DNA of 64,000 nt, taken from Saccharofermentans sp. GTDB lineage: Bacteria > Bacillota > Clostridia > Saccharofermentanales > Saccharofermentanaceae. Shown in pieces: positions 16,701-26,500 of the stretch. Positions within the stretch are counted from its first letter, which is position 1. Each line of letters opens with the position of its first letter. Where the stretch lies: positions 18,531-82,530 of the forward strand of contig JAKSRC010000007.1 of NCBI GenBank assembly GCA_024403855.1, given 5' to 3'. The notes beneath the pieces are model-generated. The model had not been told where the DNA came from, searched no databases, and saw only the letters and a program-made list of their open reading frames with translations. Made by a program: the position numbers and the translations under genes.

Positions 16701-17765
16701 TTATAAATCAGCTAATGCCTTTTTGCACTCTTCGATAATGAGTGATTTCTCAGTCTTATCAATACTTGTGCTTTCTATCGCACGCTGCATAATGCTGTTA
16801 ATGCCATCTCTGTCGCCATGTGCAAAGCAGTCATTGATAGTATTTATCTGGGCCATTATGTTTTCTCTCAGAATGGTGAAGTAATTTGCTTCAGTCTTAA
16901 TTATAGTAGTGCGTTCTCTCTCAAAATGTCTTCTCCATTTATCGACATTTGAGTCATGTGCAGCTGAATCGCCCGCATAGATACCGAAATCAATCAGTCT
17001 GTACCAGGTGTCTTTCGGCGAGTTGTAGGACTCTCTCTTAAGTCTTCTGAACTTCGACTTCATAAGAGATGTTCCCTTCATATAAACAGCATAATTATCA
17101 AAGACTGAAGGATCTTCAAAGAAGAGATAAGTCCATATTCCTTCAAGGATGTACTTCTTATCCTTATGAGTTGTCGCATACTGCATCGCGTACATTATAA
17201 ATGCAACGAATACTGCACTGTGATCAGCAAATACATCTCTTTCTTCTCTGGAGATATAGTACTTTGCACCTGTACCGGTAAAGAAAGAATACATCAGTTC
17301 ACCGGTTTCTTTCAGCTGATCTAATGTGAAATGATCCTTGGGACAAACAAGGTCATCTAAGGCAACTTTTTCGATATTGGAACCTTCGTATTCCTTAGTA
17401 AGTACTGATTTGCCCGAACCGGAATAACCAATGACAAAACAAAGATTGATCTTGCCTTCATCAAAAGCTTTCTTGTTGTAATAAAGGTCGGGTTCAGAGA
17501 AGAATAATGTCTCCTGCATTGGAATAATCGTGTCCAATTTGAATCTGTAATTCATCGAAAAGAACATCTCAGGAACATTACTTCCAAAGAGCTTTACTGA
17601 GTAATAGTCGGAAAAGCGTCTGTCTCTCCTTGAAAGCATAAGATACTTCATGAAAGCATCTTGAAATTCCTCACGCGAAGACACCTCATCACTAATAAGT
17701 GAAATGTCATTTCTTGCAATAAGATTCTCGTAACTTACGAGTTCTTCAGGAAGCAGTTTTTCCAT
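16701..17765 (-). CDS. P-loop NTPase of unknown function (kinase-like)
   Basis: 354 aa, soluble. A Walker A motif GYSGSGKS lies at about residues 114-121, followed by VALDDLVC, which fits a kinase-type Asp. YILEGIWTYLFF about 205-216 could be the Walker B region, and KFRRLKRES near 245 a lid with Arg residues. It resembles zeta-toxin, uridine-kinase or shikimate-type small P-loop kinases, but I cannot name a family. A helical N-terminal third (1-100) precedes the P-loop, and a helical C-terminal tail follows. It overlaps the GNAT gene upstream by 20 bp, suggesting coupled translation. Confidence 0.65.
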   Translation of the reverse strand: MEKLLPEELVSYENLIARNDISLISDEVSSREEFQDAFMKYLMLSRRDRRFSDYYSVKLFGSNVPEMFFSMNYRFKLDTIIPMQETLFFSEPDLYYNKKAFDEGKINLCFVIGYSGSGKSVLTKEYEGSNIEKVALDDLVCPKDHFTLDQLKETGELMYSFFTGTGAKYYISREERDVFADHSAVFVAFIMYAMQYATTHKDKKYILEGIWTYLFFEDPSVFDNYAVYMKGTSLMKSKFRRLKRESYNSPKDTWYRLIDFGIYAGDSAAHDSNVDKWRRHFERERTTIIKTEANYFTILRENIMAQINTINDCFAHGDRDGINSIMQRAIESTSIDKTEKSLIIEECKKALADL

Positions 17766-18252
17766 CTTTCACTATCTCCATAAATACGTCTATATCGTTC
17801 CTGTCGTATTCCTTAAATCCACATTTCTGATATACATGAATTGCTCTCTCATTGTCGGTATAAACAGCGAGAAAAATCCTGTTAAGTCCAAGTATATCAA
17901 ACCCATATTCGACGGACCTCATAAGAGCCTCTTTGCCATAGCCCTTATTCTGCATGTCGGCAGTAATCACTATTCCCCACTCTGCACAATCGAAAGTGCG
18001 GTTGAAAAATTCGATATTTCCAATGAACTTTCCGGAAGCCTTATCGATCATCGAAAACATGGTCGCGTCATTATCCATCTTATCTCTGATATAATCGCAT
18101 TCCTGTTCTTCGGTATAAGGTTCTGTTCTGTCACCTATAAACCTTGCGACATTTTCGATATCATTTACCATCGTCAAATATTCAGGAACCAACTCCATAG
18201 TCGGCCTGATATAGTTGATATTTTCCGATTCAAAAATTACATTCATGTTCAT
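17746..18252 (-). CDS. GNAT-family acetyltransferase (RimJ/RimL-like)
   Basis: 168 aa. RimJ/L-type layout: IRPTMELVPEY at the start, AEWGIVITADMQNKGYG with the CoA loop (about 92-110), LGLNRIFLAVYTDNERAIHVY and a terminal GFKEYDR. It may acetylate protein N-termini or small molecules. An in-frame Met two codons later is an equal start choice. It shares 20 bp with the P-loop gene. Confidence 0.85.
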   Translation of the reverse strand: MNMNVIFESENINYIRPTMELVPEYLTMVNDIENVARFIGDRTEPYTEEQECDYIRDKMDNDATMFSMIDKASGKFIGNIEFFNRTFDCAEWGIVITADMQNKGYGKEALMRSVEYGFDILGLNRIFLAVYTDNERAIHVYQKCGFKEYDRNDIDVFMEIVKDGKTAS

Positions 18253-18285
18253 CTATATATGCTCGATGGATATAACCATTGTCGA

Positions 18286-19599
18286 TTACTGCTTTGAAGT
18301 CTTCGGTTCTTTCTTAAACAGTTTCTGGAAAGCTTCAATGAAGTTTTTCGGATTAAGACTGCTTACCATAATGGCATTGTTAGGCCTAATAGGTTTAATG
18401 ATGTATCCTACAACAACGTTCGTAAAGAACTGTGAAACAAGCGACGCAACGGCTGCACCGTAAGAACCGAACTTCGGAATAAGAAGTACATTAAGAACGA
18501 TGTTTGCTGAAGCACCCAAAAGGTTAATAAGCCACAGATACTTTTGCTTTTCATTTGCAAGTATCCATATATTGCGAACTGATCCGAGATAAGAGAATGT
18601 TGTATACCATACAACGATCCTTAATACACCGATAGTTCCGGCATACTTCTCTCCGTATGTGAGCATAATGATCGGATTAGCAAAAATGGTCATGAATAAA
18701 CCCTGTAACAAAGACAGATAAATAACGAACGAATAAAGCATTTTAAGGCGCTTTTTAAATAATTCATCGCTGATCTTCTGTCCCTCGAAAATCCAGGGCC
18801 TGAACGAATCGATAATAGCTGCAAAGATAAACGCCGTCATACCGGCAACTGTGGCTGCAACACCATAAAGACCGGTCTCAGCGCTGTCATACATACCCTT
18901 GAGCATGATCTTATCGGTCTGGGTGAAAATAGTTACCATCATGGAGGAGACGACATAGTGTTTGCCCCTGTTGAACATTTCCTTAGCAAGGCTTAAGGAC
19001 ACAGAAAGCTTCTGGGTCTTCTTCTTGCCGTAGATAACGAAAATACCAAGTGAGATCAACATATAGTCCAAAGCACTTGTTACCGCAAACCAATAAACAC
19101 CCTTTGATGTCGCAAGAAGGAAGATTCTATATCCTGCAACAACGAAGTGCACAATGAGGCTTATGATCGAATAATACTTCGACATAAGCTTAGCCTGATA
19201 CCAGCATCCCATAAGGTCAGTTGCATGGAAGATCAGGGTAATGCTATACAGAGCGCAAACGAGGACTGTTTCCTTCTCACCCGGATTTGCTACATATGCA
19301 AATGCTACAAGTCCAACAATGCAGGCAAGCGAAGACAGGAAATTGACAAAGACACCCGTTCCCATCGCCTTGCCTTCTCTTTCCGGATGCTGGACGATCT
19401 CCTGAACCATAATGTTGCTGAATCCAAGACGCATCAATGGAACGCAGAATGTGACGAGTGCAGCTGCATAAGTAATAGAACCGAAAGTCGATGTTCCAAG
19501 GAATCTCGCTGTGAGAATATTAAGAATAAATCCAACGATTGATTGGATCAGTTTACATGCTATTATCCATGTTGCATTTTTTGCAACTTTGTTTGACAT
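18286..19599 (-). CDS. Polysaccharide flippase (Wzx/MOP superfamily)
   Basis: 437 aa with about 12-14 membrane segments. The N-terminus (KNATWIIACKLIQSIVGFIL, then TARFLGTSTFGSITYAAA) is typical of oligosaccharide flippases of the MOP superfamily. It would move undecaprenyl-linked repeat units across the membrane. It lies at the downstream end of the glycosyltransferase cluster. The C-terminus KKEPKTSKQ is cytoplasmic and basic. The SD AGAGGC supports the ATG. Confidence 0.88.
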   Translation of the reverse strand: MSNKVAKNATWIIACKLIQSIVGFILNILTARFLGTSTFGSITYAAALVTFCVPLMRLGFSNIMVQEIVQHPEREGKAMGTGVFVNFLSSLACIVGLVAFAYVANPGEKETVLVCALYSITLIFHATDLMGCWYQAKLMSKYYSIISLIVHFVVAGYRIFLLATSKGVYWFAVTSALDYMLISLGIFVIYGKKKTQKLSVSLSLAKEMFNRGKHYVVSSMMVTIFTQTDKIMLKGMYDSAETGLYGVAATVAGMTAFIFAAIIDSFRPWIFEGQKISDELFKKRLKMLYSFVIYLSLLQGLFMTIFANPIIMLTYGEKYAGTIGVLRIVVWYTTFSYLGSVRNIWILANEKQKYLWLINLLGASANIVLNVLLIPKFGSYGAAVASLVSQFFTNVVVGYIIKPIRPNNAIMVSSLNPKNFIEAFQKLFKKEPKTSKQ

Positions 19600-19656
19600 A
19601 TTTATTTGCCTCTACTCTTGTTCAAAGTTTCGTTGATTTTAGCATATAAGCAAAAA

Positions 19657-20844
19657 TCAATTGTGGCTAAACAGGCGCAAGTATTCGTCATATTTCAAGC
19701 CTGAATCAAAGTTTCTGGCACTCTCTGCCAAATCCTCTGATCTGTACGGTCTTTGCTCGTATATTGAGATGATCGCCTTCTCTACTTCGTCTATATCATC
19801 TTCTACTACAAGACCTGTTTTGCTATTGACCATTTCAGGACTTCCGCCCGTCGGGAAAGTCATAACCGGTGTTCCGCAGGCAATAGCTTCCATATTTACA
19901 GTAGGATAGTTATCTTCTCTGGTGGGATTGAAGTACAGATCAGCAACCGAATATAAAGCTGCAAGTTCAGTCTGATTTGAAGTTCTGTGAATCGAGATTA
20001 TATTGTCGGATAAAGTCTTATCCACCTGATCGTCCGTTCCTACGAGAACAATCTTGAATCTGTCATCCAATCTCTTTTCGAGTTCGATAAAAACATCAAT
20101 ACCCTTACGCTTCTCCCAGATGGACGCAACACCAAGGATGATGAATTTACCATCCAATCCGTGCTTGGCTCTGAAATCGCTTTCTGTGGGCTTAAAAACA
20201 CTAAGATCAATACCGTTGTTAATTACCTTAACCGGATAGTCTTTCAGATAGGATTCTTTCGCGAGATCAGCAAGCCACTTAGAAGGAGTTACAACAGTAA
20301 GATCATTTACTCCTGTGAACCACTCCTTCTTAAGGTTCCACATCTTGGATGTGCGGTCGACTTTGGAGGCAGGATATCTGTTTATCTGCTCACAGTCGTG
20401 ACAGCCAGTTTTCCACTTATAGCATCCAGCCTCAGTAAAATATGGGCACTGACCGGTGAAAGACCAGCAATCGTGAAGTGTCCATACAACTCTTATGTTG
20501 TTCTTCTTAATGAACTTGAAGAGCATCGGAAGATTTATATAGCAGTTGTGAAGGTTGTGAAGATGAATAATATCCGGATTATACTTCTTAACCTTTCTGA
20601 GAAAATTCCATGTCGAGAGCCTCTGAAAATAGCCGTTATAACCCGTATATTTAAAGAGTCTCTTATGAATATTGTGCGAATACTTATTGCCGATATAGAT
20701 GGTATTCTTGTCCGGATTTTTCACCCTTCTGGCATAGTAAGAACAGACGGCTTCGTGGCCTTCTTTACGCGCAAGATCTGCTATCTGAAGCATAATCTTT
20801 CCGGTACTTCCGAAATTAACTGTATTAATCTCAAGTATACGCAT
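19657..20844 (-). CDS. Glycosyltransferase family 4
   Basis: 395 aa from the ATG at 20844 (MRILEINTVNFGSTGKI); upstream in-frame codons overlap the LicD gene and do not look like a GT4 start. The N-terminal Rossmann half holds a Cys-rich insert (HDCWSFTGQCPYFTEAGCYKW ... CHDCEQ) typical of one GT4 subgroup. The C-terminal half has ILGVASIWEKRKGIDVFIEL and the nucleotide-sugar site EDNYPTVNMEAIACGTPV. It transfers a sugar during repeat-unit assembly. The start is one base after the LicD stop. Confidence 0.88.
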   Translation of the reverse strand: MRILEINTVNFGSTGKIMLQIADLARKEGHEAVCSYYARRVKNPDKNTIYIGNKYSHNIHKRLFKYTGYNGYFQRLSTWNFLRKVKKYNPDIIHLHNLHNCYINLPMLFKFIKKNNIRVVWTLHDCWSFTGQCPYFTEAGCYKWKTGCHDCEQINRYPASKVDRTSKMWNLKKEWFTGVNDLTVVTPSKWLADLAKESYLKDYPVKVINNGIDLSVFKPTESDFRAKHGLDGKFIILGVASIWEKRKGIDVFIELEKRLDDRFKIVLVGTDDQVDKTLSDNIISIHRTSNQTELAALYSVADLYFNPTREDNYPTVNMEAIACGTPVMTFPTGGSPEMVNSKTGLVVEDDIDEVEKAIISIYEQRPYRSEDLAESARNFDSGLKYDEYLRLFSHN

Positions 20845-20845
20845 A

Positions 20846-21643
20846 TCAGTCTTTCCAATACATCTTAGGTAAATGCTTGTAGTGACGCTGTTCCACAGGC
20901 GGAAGCTGCATATAATCACCAAAAGCATGTCTTAAACTCTCATCGGTTCCTGGTGCCCAGAATTCGCCGTCTTCGAATCTGATCTTTCTCAAAGGGATAA
21001 TCGAATCTTTTCTTACAACTTCCCTTTGGCCATAGCCCCAAACGATAACACCAACATATTCAGAACTGTCGAAGTCATACTTCTTTGCATGCTCGATCGT
21101 TCTGCCTGTGTGATAGTGCTTAATCGGGAAGACTTTGTAGAACGCCTTGATAAGGTTGATCATGGTTCTTGTCTTTCCGGATCTCTTTGAAGGATCAATT
21201 ATCGTTGCACCGATCTGCATCGCCTGGCAACGCTTCATATAATTAACTCTTCTCTTTCTCTTGCCTTCATCTGAAGGAAGTCCGTCCACAGGGAAGATAT
21301 CGATATTTACGCCGAACTCTTCGCCGAAATCAGCATTCTCTTTTACTTCTGTTCTTGGGTCATAAACTTTCGCAAACGGGAGCAATGCCTTGTTGTCCTT
21401 GCGCCATGTGTAAATAGCAAGATTCTCGCATTTAAAAGAATCAAGGAACTTCTCATAATCCGGTCTTGGCATGCAGATATCAATATCGTCATCCCACGGA
21501 ATGAATCCCTGATGTCTTACTGCACCAAGATATGTTCCGTAGTAGATAAAGTAACGGATATTATTTTCGTCGCAGTATTCTGAGACTTTTTTCAAAATCT
21601 CAAGCTGCATCATTTTTGCTTCTTCAATAGTTATTTCTTTCAT
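20846..21643 (-). CDS. LicD-family phosphotransferase (first copy)
   Basis: 265 aa. LicD signature YGTYLGAVRHQGFIPWDDDI at about residues 36-55, nucleotidyltransferase-like, with the metal-binding DDDID. LicD proteins transfer phosphorylcholine or another phospho-polyol from a CDP-linked donor to a glycan. ATG at 21643 is preferred because GTGAGAG precedes it; a GTG at 21655 overlapping the upstream stop has no SD. The end of the protein, QLPPVEQRHYKHLPKMYWKD, is shared in pattern with the second LicD at 27605-28423. Confidence 0.88.
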   Translation of the reverse strand: MKEITIEEAKMMQLEILKKVSEYCDENNIRYFIYYGTYLGAVRHQGFIPWDDDIDICMPRPDYEKFLDSFKCENLAIYTWRKDNKALLPFAKVYDPRTEVKENADFGEEFGVNIDIFPVDGLPSDEGKRKRRVNYMKRCQAMQIGATIIDPSKRSGKTRTMINLIKAFYKVFPIKHYHTGRTIEHAKKYDFDSSEYVGVIVWGYGQREVVRKDSIIPLRKIRFEDGEFWAPGTDESLRHAFGDYMQLPPVEQRHYKHLPKMYWKD

Positions 21644-21651
21644 TCTGACTC

Positions 21652-22905
21652 TCACGCTTTACTTAACATTTCTAAGGATGTATCGACAACTAAGTCCGGT
21701 GTCGCGTCATCATAAGCTTTTGCGACAAGTTCAAAATCAACACGCTTGTCGCAATTTTCTTTCATCCATTCGCAGATCTTATCGCAGTTTTCTTCGACCT
21801 GATTCTGACGGATAAAGAGCACCAGCGGATACTTCTTCAAAAGGCCGTAGGATAATTCGTCTTCAGAGAAATAGAAGTATACGATCGGATAGCCTGATGC
21901 CACGCTCTCGAAAATCTTACTTGAGACAATCTCCTTATCCCTGTTTGCAAGAATGATCTGGATATTTGCAGATGCATAATACTGATCTGCAATGACCTTG
22001 CCGACCTTGCCGTAAAAATTAATGCAATCAGGATTTGCTGCAGCTGCCTTTTCAATATCTTCAACAGCATTTCCGGAAGCGAAAACATGAAGACTCACAT
22101 CGCTATCCTTTTTGCTGATATTTGCAAACGCTGTAAGCATCGATTCAGCAGGCCTCATCTGATGATTGACCTCACCCTGATAGATTGCATTTATTCTCTT
22201 TGGATTATTCAAAGGAAGTCCTTCTACCGGAGGTCTTTTAACAACAAGAGGATGCTCGACTCTTACAGCATTTTCTCTCTTGTTTCTGGTAAAATACGGC
22301 TCCCAGTTATCGATATAAAAGATCTTCGATGAATAGTCGAAAACATCATTTTCGAACTTCTCTGCATAAGGCTTCTTAAGTTTCTGCGCCCATGTATAGC
22401 GGAAATAATCCCTGTTCTCGCTATATCTGTCGTAAAGAAGCGGGAACAACGGAATATTATATTTTTTGCAGAAAAGGTAGCCGGCCTTAACGCCTTCAAG
22501 CGGGAGGCAGCAAGGAACAACGCAATCGATCTTAATTCCTTCTGAATGCATCTGTTCAAGCTTGTTGTAATAAGATTTTGTGAGCTGTTCTTCCATCCCG
22601 CTCTTTGTAAGGAGCTTTGAGATAGCCCAATAAGTCTTATTCATCGTAAGCCTCATTTTGCCGTAAAGAGACTTCTCATTGAGATGTCTTCGCATCTCAA
22701 GATCCTTCGTCCTCTTACTTGTAACTCTTATAAGTCTGAGACCTTCGTAATCTATATCATTTTCTTCACCGTCAGGGCTTCTGGCGATCATGTAAACATT
22801 GTGTCCCTTTGCAACATAGCAGTTTGCGATCTGATGAATACAATTGCCCGTTGCTGAGAAATTAGGATAATAGCTTCCGCTTATGAGGACGATGTTATAT
22901 GCCAT
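21652..22905 (-). CDS. Glycosyltransferase (GT4-like)
   Basis: 417 aa. Starts VLISGSYYPNFSATGNCIHQIANCYVAKGH in outline, a GT-B N-terminal fold. A C-terminal donor domain has INAIYQGEVNHQMRPAES, then VSLHVFASG and FESVASGYPIVYFY, in place of the usual EPFGL. It is more divergent than its neighbours. It overlaps or touches the neighbouring genes and has SD GAAGGATT. The acceptor and donor sugars are unknown. Confidence 0.8.
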   Translation of the reverse strand: MAYNIVLISGSYYPNFSATGNCIHQIANCYVAKGHNVYMIARSPDGEENDIDYEGLRLIRVTSKRTKDLEMRRHLNEKSLYGKMRLTMNKTYWAISKLLTKSGMEEQLTKSYYNKLEQMHSEGIKIDCVVPCCLPLEGVKAGYLFCKKYNIPLFPLLYDRYSENRDYFRYTWAQKLKKPYAEKFENDVFDYSSKIFYIDNWEPYFTRNKRENAVRVEHPLVVKRPPVEGLPLNNPKRINAIYQGEVNHQMRPAESMLTAFANISKKDSDVSLHVFASGNAVEDIEKAAAANPDCINFYGKVGKVIADQYYASANIQIILANRDKEIVSSKIFESVASGYPIVYFYFSEDELSYGLLKKYPLVLFIRQNQVEENCDKICEWMKENCDKRVDFELVAKAYDDATPDLVVDTSLEMLSKA

Positions 22906-22908
22906 AAA

Positions 22909-24027
22909 TCAATCCTTCTTCCCTTCTGCCAAAACTTTTGAATAGTAATCTTCAAGCATTGATCCGGAACCTGCTCTGGAATACTTGCTTGATCTGAGAA
23001 TTCTGTTGAAATCAGCGCGGTCATAAACCTTGTCGAGTTCGGTAATAATAGTGGAAGCCCAGAAATCAATTTCCTTATCAAGAGGAACGAATACGACTTC
23101 ACCGGTTATATTAACTTCTGAAGGAAAGTTCGAAGAGACAACGCAAGGAAGACCAGACGCTTCAGCTTCAATACATGCAAGTCCAAAACCTTCACCTTTA
23201 CTTGGCAGGAAGAACAAATCCATAGCCTTATAAAGATTGTTGCAATCGCTCCTGCTTCCAAAAAGCTTGATCCTGTCTGATAAGCCTTTTGATTCGATAT
23301 ATTCCTTAATCTGATCATCAAGCGGACCGCTTCCGATCCACCAGTACTCAACATCAGATCTTCTCTTTAGAATCTCTTCAATTACATTTACAGAAAAGAA
23401 CGGATTCTTTGCTTCTGCAAGTCGTCCGACAGAACCAATAACACACTTGCGAGTAACGTTTGCTTCTTTGCGGACTTCTTCTCTTTTCGCTTCATCGAAG
23501 ACATATAGATCTGTATCTATGATATTCGGAATTACAAGAAAATCCTTATCGCCAAACATGGCTTTGCCGGCATTAGATGAACATGCAGTATAATGCGTTG
23601 CTGTCTTCTTAAGGAGCGGCAATAAAAATCTGTTGATCCTTTCTTTGAGCTTGGACTCACCAATCTCGACGCTGTGAGAATGAAGAATCCTTATAGGAAC
23701 CTTCTTCTGCGCATACTTCATTATCGGAAGCGATTTAAGAATAATATTGTCGTGAATGATATCGTAATCGTGTTCACGAATTACTTTCTTTGCAAGCCTG
23801 ATGTGCTTAATCGGGTGGCTCAAAAGAGGTCCAAGAAAAAAGACTTCTGAACCATTTGCTTTAACTTCATCGATATAAGGTGAATCAACATAAGACAAAG
23901 TAACAAAATCAATTTTAACCTTGCTGTGATCGACATTTCTGTAGTAGTTCATAACAAAGTTCGTAACTCCGCTTGATACGCGAAGATTCGGAACCATCAT
24001 AAGAACTTTGATCTGTCTGTCACTCAT
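22909..24027 (-). CDS. Glycosyltransferase family 4
   Basis: 372 aa GT-B enzyme. N-terminal MVPNLRVSSGVTNFVMNYY, middle VCIGSVGRLAEAKNP-type donor start (as VIGSVGRLAEAKNPFFSV), and a C-terminal PSKGEGFGLACIEAEASGLP in which the two Glu are the family EX7E pair. It works at the cytoplasmic membrane face in repeat-unit assembly. The next gene starts three bases downstream. Confidence 0.9.
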   Translation of the reverse strand: MSDRQIKVLMMVPNLRVSSGVTNFVMNYYRNVDHSKVKIDFVTLSYVDSPYIDEVKANGSEVFFLGPLLSHPIKHIRLAKKVIREHDYDIIHDNIILKSLPIMKYAQKKVPIRILHSHSVEIGESKLKERINRFLLPLLKKTATHYTACSSNAGKAMFGDKDFLVIPNIIDTDLYVFDEAKREEVRKEANVTRKCVIGSVGRLAEAKNPFFSVNVIEEILKRRSDVEYWWIGSGPLDDQIKEYIESKGLSDRIKLFGSRSDCNNLYKAMDLFFLPSKGEGFGLACIEAEASGLPCVVSSNFPSEVNITGEVVFVPLDKEIDFWASTIITELDKVYDRADFNRILRSSKYSRAGSGSMLEDYYSKVLAEGKKD

Positions 24028-24045
24028 ATTTATCTAAGCTTCCCG

Positions 24046-25242
24046 TTATACTTTCTCGAAAAATGTATCCGGTCTGTCCGGATTAAAGATCTCATTACAG
24101 GTCATAACAGTTACAAGATCTTCCGTGTCAGAAAGATTGATAATGTTATGAGTCCAGCCGGGAATCATGTGAACAGCTTCAATCTTGTCGCCGGACACAT
24201 CGAATTCAACCATTTCACCTGTGTTGATATTTCTTTCCTGAATAAGCGCGTGACCCTTAACAACAATGAACAATTCCCACTTGGAATTGTGCCAGTGCTG
24301 TCCCTTTGTAATGCCGGGCTTACTGATATTAATAGATACCTGACCACAGTCTTCTGTATGAACGAGTTCTGTAAAAGAACCTCTGTCATCAACATTCATC
24401 TTCAATGCATACTTGAACTTGTCAGAAGGAAGATAGGAAAGATAAAGACTGTAGAGTTTCTTTGCAAAAGAACCATCAGGCATTTTTGGCATCATCAAAG
24501 TCTTGGGCTGAGCCTTAAATTCAGCTAAGAGATCGACAATCTCGCCTAAAGTAACTTTATGGGCAGCAGGCACGCAGCAATAACGTCCGCCTTCAGTAAT
24601 GACGGTCTCTACGCCCTCAAATTCGCAACGTGTTTCTTTGCCTTCGAGGAGATCGAACATGCCTTCAACCAGGTCATCGATATAGAGAAGTTCAAGTTCT
24701 GTGGAACGGTCGTTAACAGTGAATTCTTCATCATTTGCAACAGCCCAGCAGAATGTCGATACAGCGGAATTATATTTCGGTCTTGAATGACCCATAAGGT
24801 TAGGAAAGCGATATACAAAAACTTTCGCACCTGTCTCTTTTGCATAATCGAAAAAGAGATCTTCTCCCGCTTTCTTGCTTCTTCCATATTCGGAATCGCC
24901 AAAGCGTCCGGACAAGGTCGCCTGAATAGAGGAACTCAGCATAATGGAAGCTTTATTCTGATGTGACTTAAGGCAATTCAAGAGTTCACTTGCAAAACCA
25001 AAATTACCCTTCATGAACTCTTCTGGATCCTTAGGGCGGTTAACGCCTGCCAAGTTGAAAACAAAATCACAATCAGAACAGAATCTGTCCAGATCTTCAG
25101 AAGTTGAATCTATGTCATATTCGTAGATCTCATCAATTACGATTGAAGGTCTGGTCTTATTCTTACCGTCTCTTATATTCCTGAGATTATTAACAAGAGC
25201 GGTGCCTACCATGCCCTTTGAACCGGTGACAAGGATTTTCAT
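24046..25242 (-). CDS. capF: CapF/FnlB-type bifunctional reductase (SDR plus cupin)
   Basis: 398 aa. The N-terminal SDR domain has VTGSKGMVGTAL and FNLAGVNRP and the YGRSKKAGE catalytic segment. A C-terminal cupin (from about 285) has GQHWHNSKWELFIVVKG with metal-binding His and Glu, and VHMIPGWTHNI. The two domains together are diagnostic of CapF, which works between CapE and CapG in UDP-N-acetyl-L-fucosamine synthesis. ATG at 25242 is chosen: GGAGGAAGG precedes it and it overlaps the upstream TGA by one base. The TTG one codon earlier is unlikely. Confidence 0.92.
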   Translation of the reverse strand: MKILVTGSKGMVGTALVNNLRNIRDGKNKTRPSIVIDEIYEYDIDSTSEDLDRFCSDCDFVFNLAGVNRPKDPEEFMKGNFGFASELLNCLKSHQNKASIMLSSSIQATLSGRFGDSEYGRSKKAGEDLFFDYAKETGAKVFVYRFPNLMGHSRPKYNSAVSTFCWAVANDEEFTVNDRSTELELLYIDDLVEGMFDLLEGKETRCEFEGVETVITEGGRYCCVPAAHKVTLGEIVDLLAEFKAQPKTLMMPKMPDGSFAKKLYSLYLSYLPSDKFKYALKMNVDDRGSFTELVHTEDCGQVSINISKPGITKGQHWHNSKWELFIVVKGHALIQERNINTGEMVEFDVSGDKIEAVHMIPGWTHNIINLSDTEDLVTVMTCNEIFNPDRPDTFFEKV

Positions 25243-26408
25243 CAATCCTTCCTCCAGACCATCTTATTTACGACGCCGACATAAGACTGAATAATCTTTA
25301 CGACCTTGTCAGAAACATTCTCATCTACGTAGTCCGGTACAGGAATACCATTGTCGCCATTCTTAACCATCTCAACGGCTGTGTCGACTGCCTGGAGAAG
25401 TCCCAAAGTGTCAATGCCTGAAAGAATGAAGCAACCCTTGTCGAGCGCTTCAGGACGCTCTGTAGAAGTTCTGATGCATACTGCAGGGAAAGGATTGCCG
25501 ATCGATGTAAAGAAGCTGCTCTCCTCAGGCAATGTACCACTATCGGATACAACAGCAAACGCATTCATCTGGAGACAATTGTAGTCGTGGAAACCCAAAG
25601 GCTCGTGACGAATAACTCTCTTATCAAGTTCGAAACCTGATGCTTCAAGTCTCTTTCTTGAACGGGGATGACATGAATAAAGAATTGGCATATCGTACTT
25701 TTCAGCCATCTTATTAATTGCTGTAAAGAGCGACATAAAGTTCTTCTCTGTGTCGATATTCTCTTCTCTGTGAGCTGACAAAAGGATGTACTTTCCCTTT
25801 GTAAGACCGAGCTTGGAATGGATATCTGAAGCCTGAATTTTGGCAAGATTAGCTCTTAAAACTTCAGCCATAGGAGAACCAGTTACATAAGTTCTTTCCT
25901 TGGGAAGACCGCAATCAGCAAGATATCTTCTGGCATGCTCACTATATGCGAGATTTACATCGGATATGATATCTACAATACGGCGGTTTGTCTCTTCAGG
26001 GAGGCACTCGTCCTTGCATCTGTTGCCGGCTTCCATATGGAAAATCGGGATGTGGAGTCTCTTCGCACCGATAACGGATAAGCAGCTGTTTGTATCACCA
26101 AGAACAAGAACCGCATCAGGCTTAAGTTCAGCCATTGCCTTGTAGCTTGAAGCAATGATGTTACCCATTGTCTCGCCAAGATCATTACCTACTGCATCAA
26201 GGTAGAGATCAGGATCTTCAAGTTCAAGATCCTTGAAGAAAACGCCATTCAGGTTATAGTCGTAGTTCTGACCTGTGTGGACAAGGAGTGTGTCGAAGTA
26301 CTTTCTGCACTTCTTAATTACAGCTGCAAGTCTTATGATCTCAGGTCTTGTACCTACGATGATCATGAGTTTGATTTTGCCGTTATTCTTCCAATTAGCA
26401 TTCCCCAT
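25242..26408 (-). CDS. capG: UDP-N-acetyl sugar 2-epimerase (CapG/FnlC type)
   Basis: 388 aa. Non-hydrolysing UDP-GlcNAc 2-epimerase family: IIVGTRPEIIRLA, LLVHTGQNYDYNL, VLGDTNSCL, HMEAGNRCKDECLPEETNRR, LLSAHREENID and DSGTLPEESSF. The EAGNRCKDECLPEE form and its neighbours point to the last step of UDP-L-FucNAc synthesis, not to WecB. It shares one base with capF. The SD GGAGAATG lies before the ATG. Confidence 0.9.
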   Translation of the reverse strand: MGNANWKNNGKIKLMIIVGTRPEIIRLAAVIKKCRKYFDTLLVHTGQNYDYNLNGVFFKDLELEDPDLYLDAVGNDLGETMGNIIASSYKAMAELKPDAVLVLGDTNSCLSVIGAKRLHIPIFHMEAGNRCKDECLPEETNRRIVDIISDVNLAYSEHARRYLADCGLPKERTYVTGSPMAEVLRANLAKIQASDIHSKLGLTKGKYILLSAHREENIDTEKNFMSLFTAINKMAEKYDMPILYSCHPRSRKRLEASGFELDKRVIRHEPLGFHDYNCLQMNAFAVVSDSGTLPEESSFFTSIGNPFPAVCIRTSTERPEALDKGCFILSGIDTLGLLQAVDTAVEMVKNGDNGIPVPDYVDENVSDKVVKIIQSYVGVVNKMVWRKD

Positions 26409-26457
26409 AGTTCATTCTCCATTCTGAAAAAGGGTTATCTTAAATATCTGAAATCGT

Positions 26458-26500
26458 CGAAAAAGAAACGGATCACACCATCAGATGTGGCTGATTCCGT
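26458..26500 (-). terminator. Hairpin with T run between capE and capG
   Basis: Minus strand: ACGGA ... TCCGT closes a hairpin that begins in the last capE codons and spans its stop; TTTCTTTTT follows. The inner stem has mismatches. It could reduce read-through into the remaining polysaccharide genes, or end the capE message. Confidence 0.4.
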
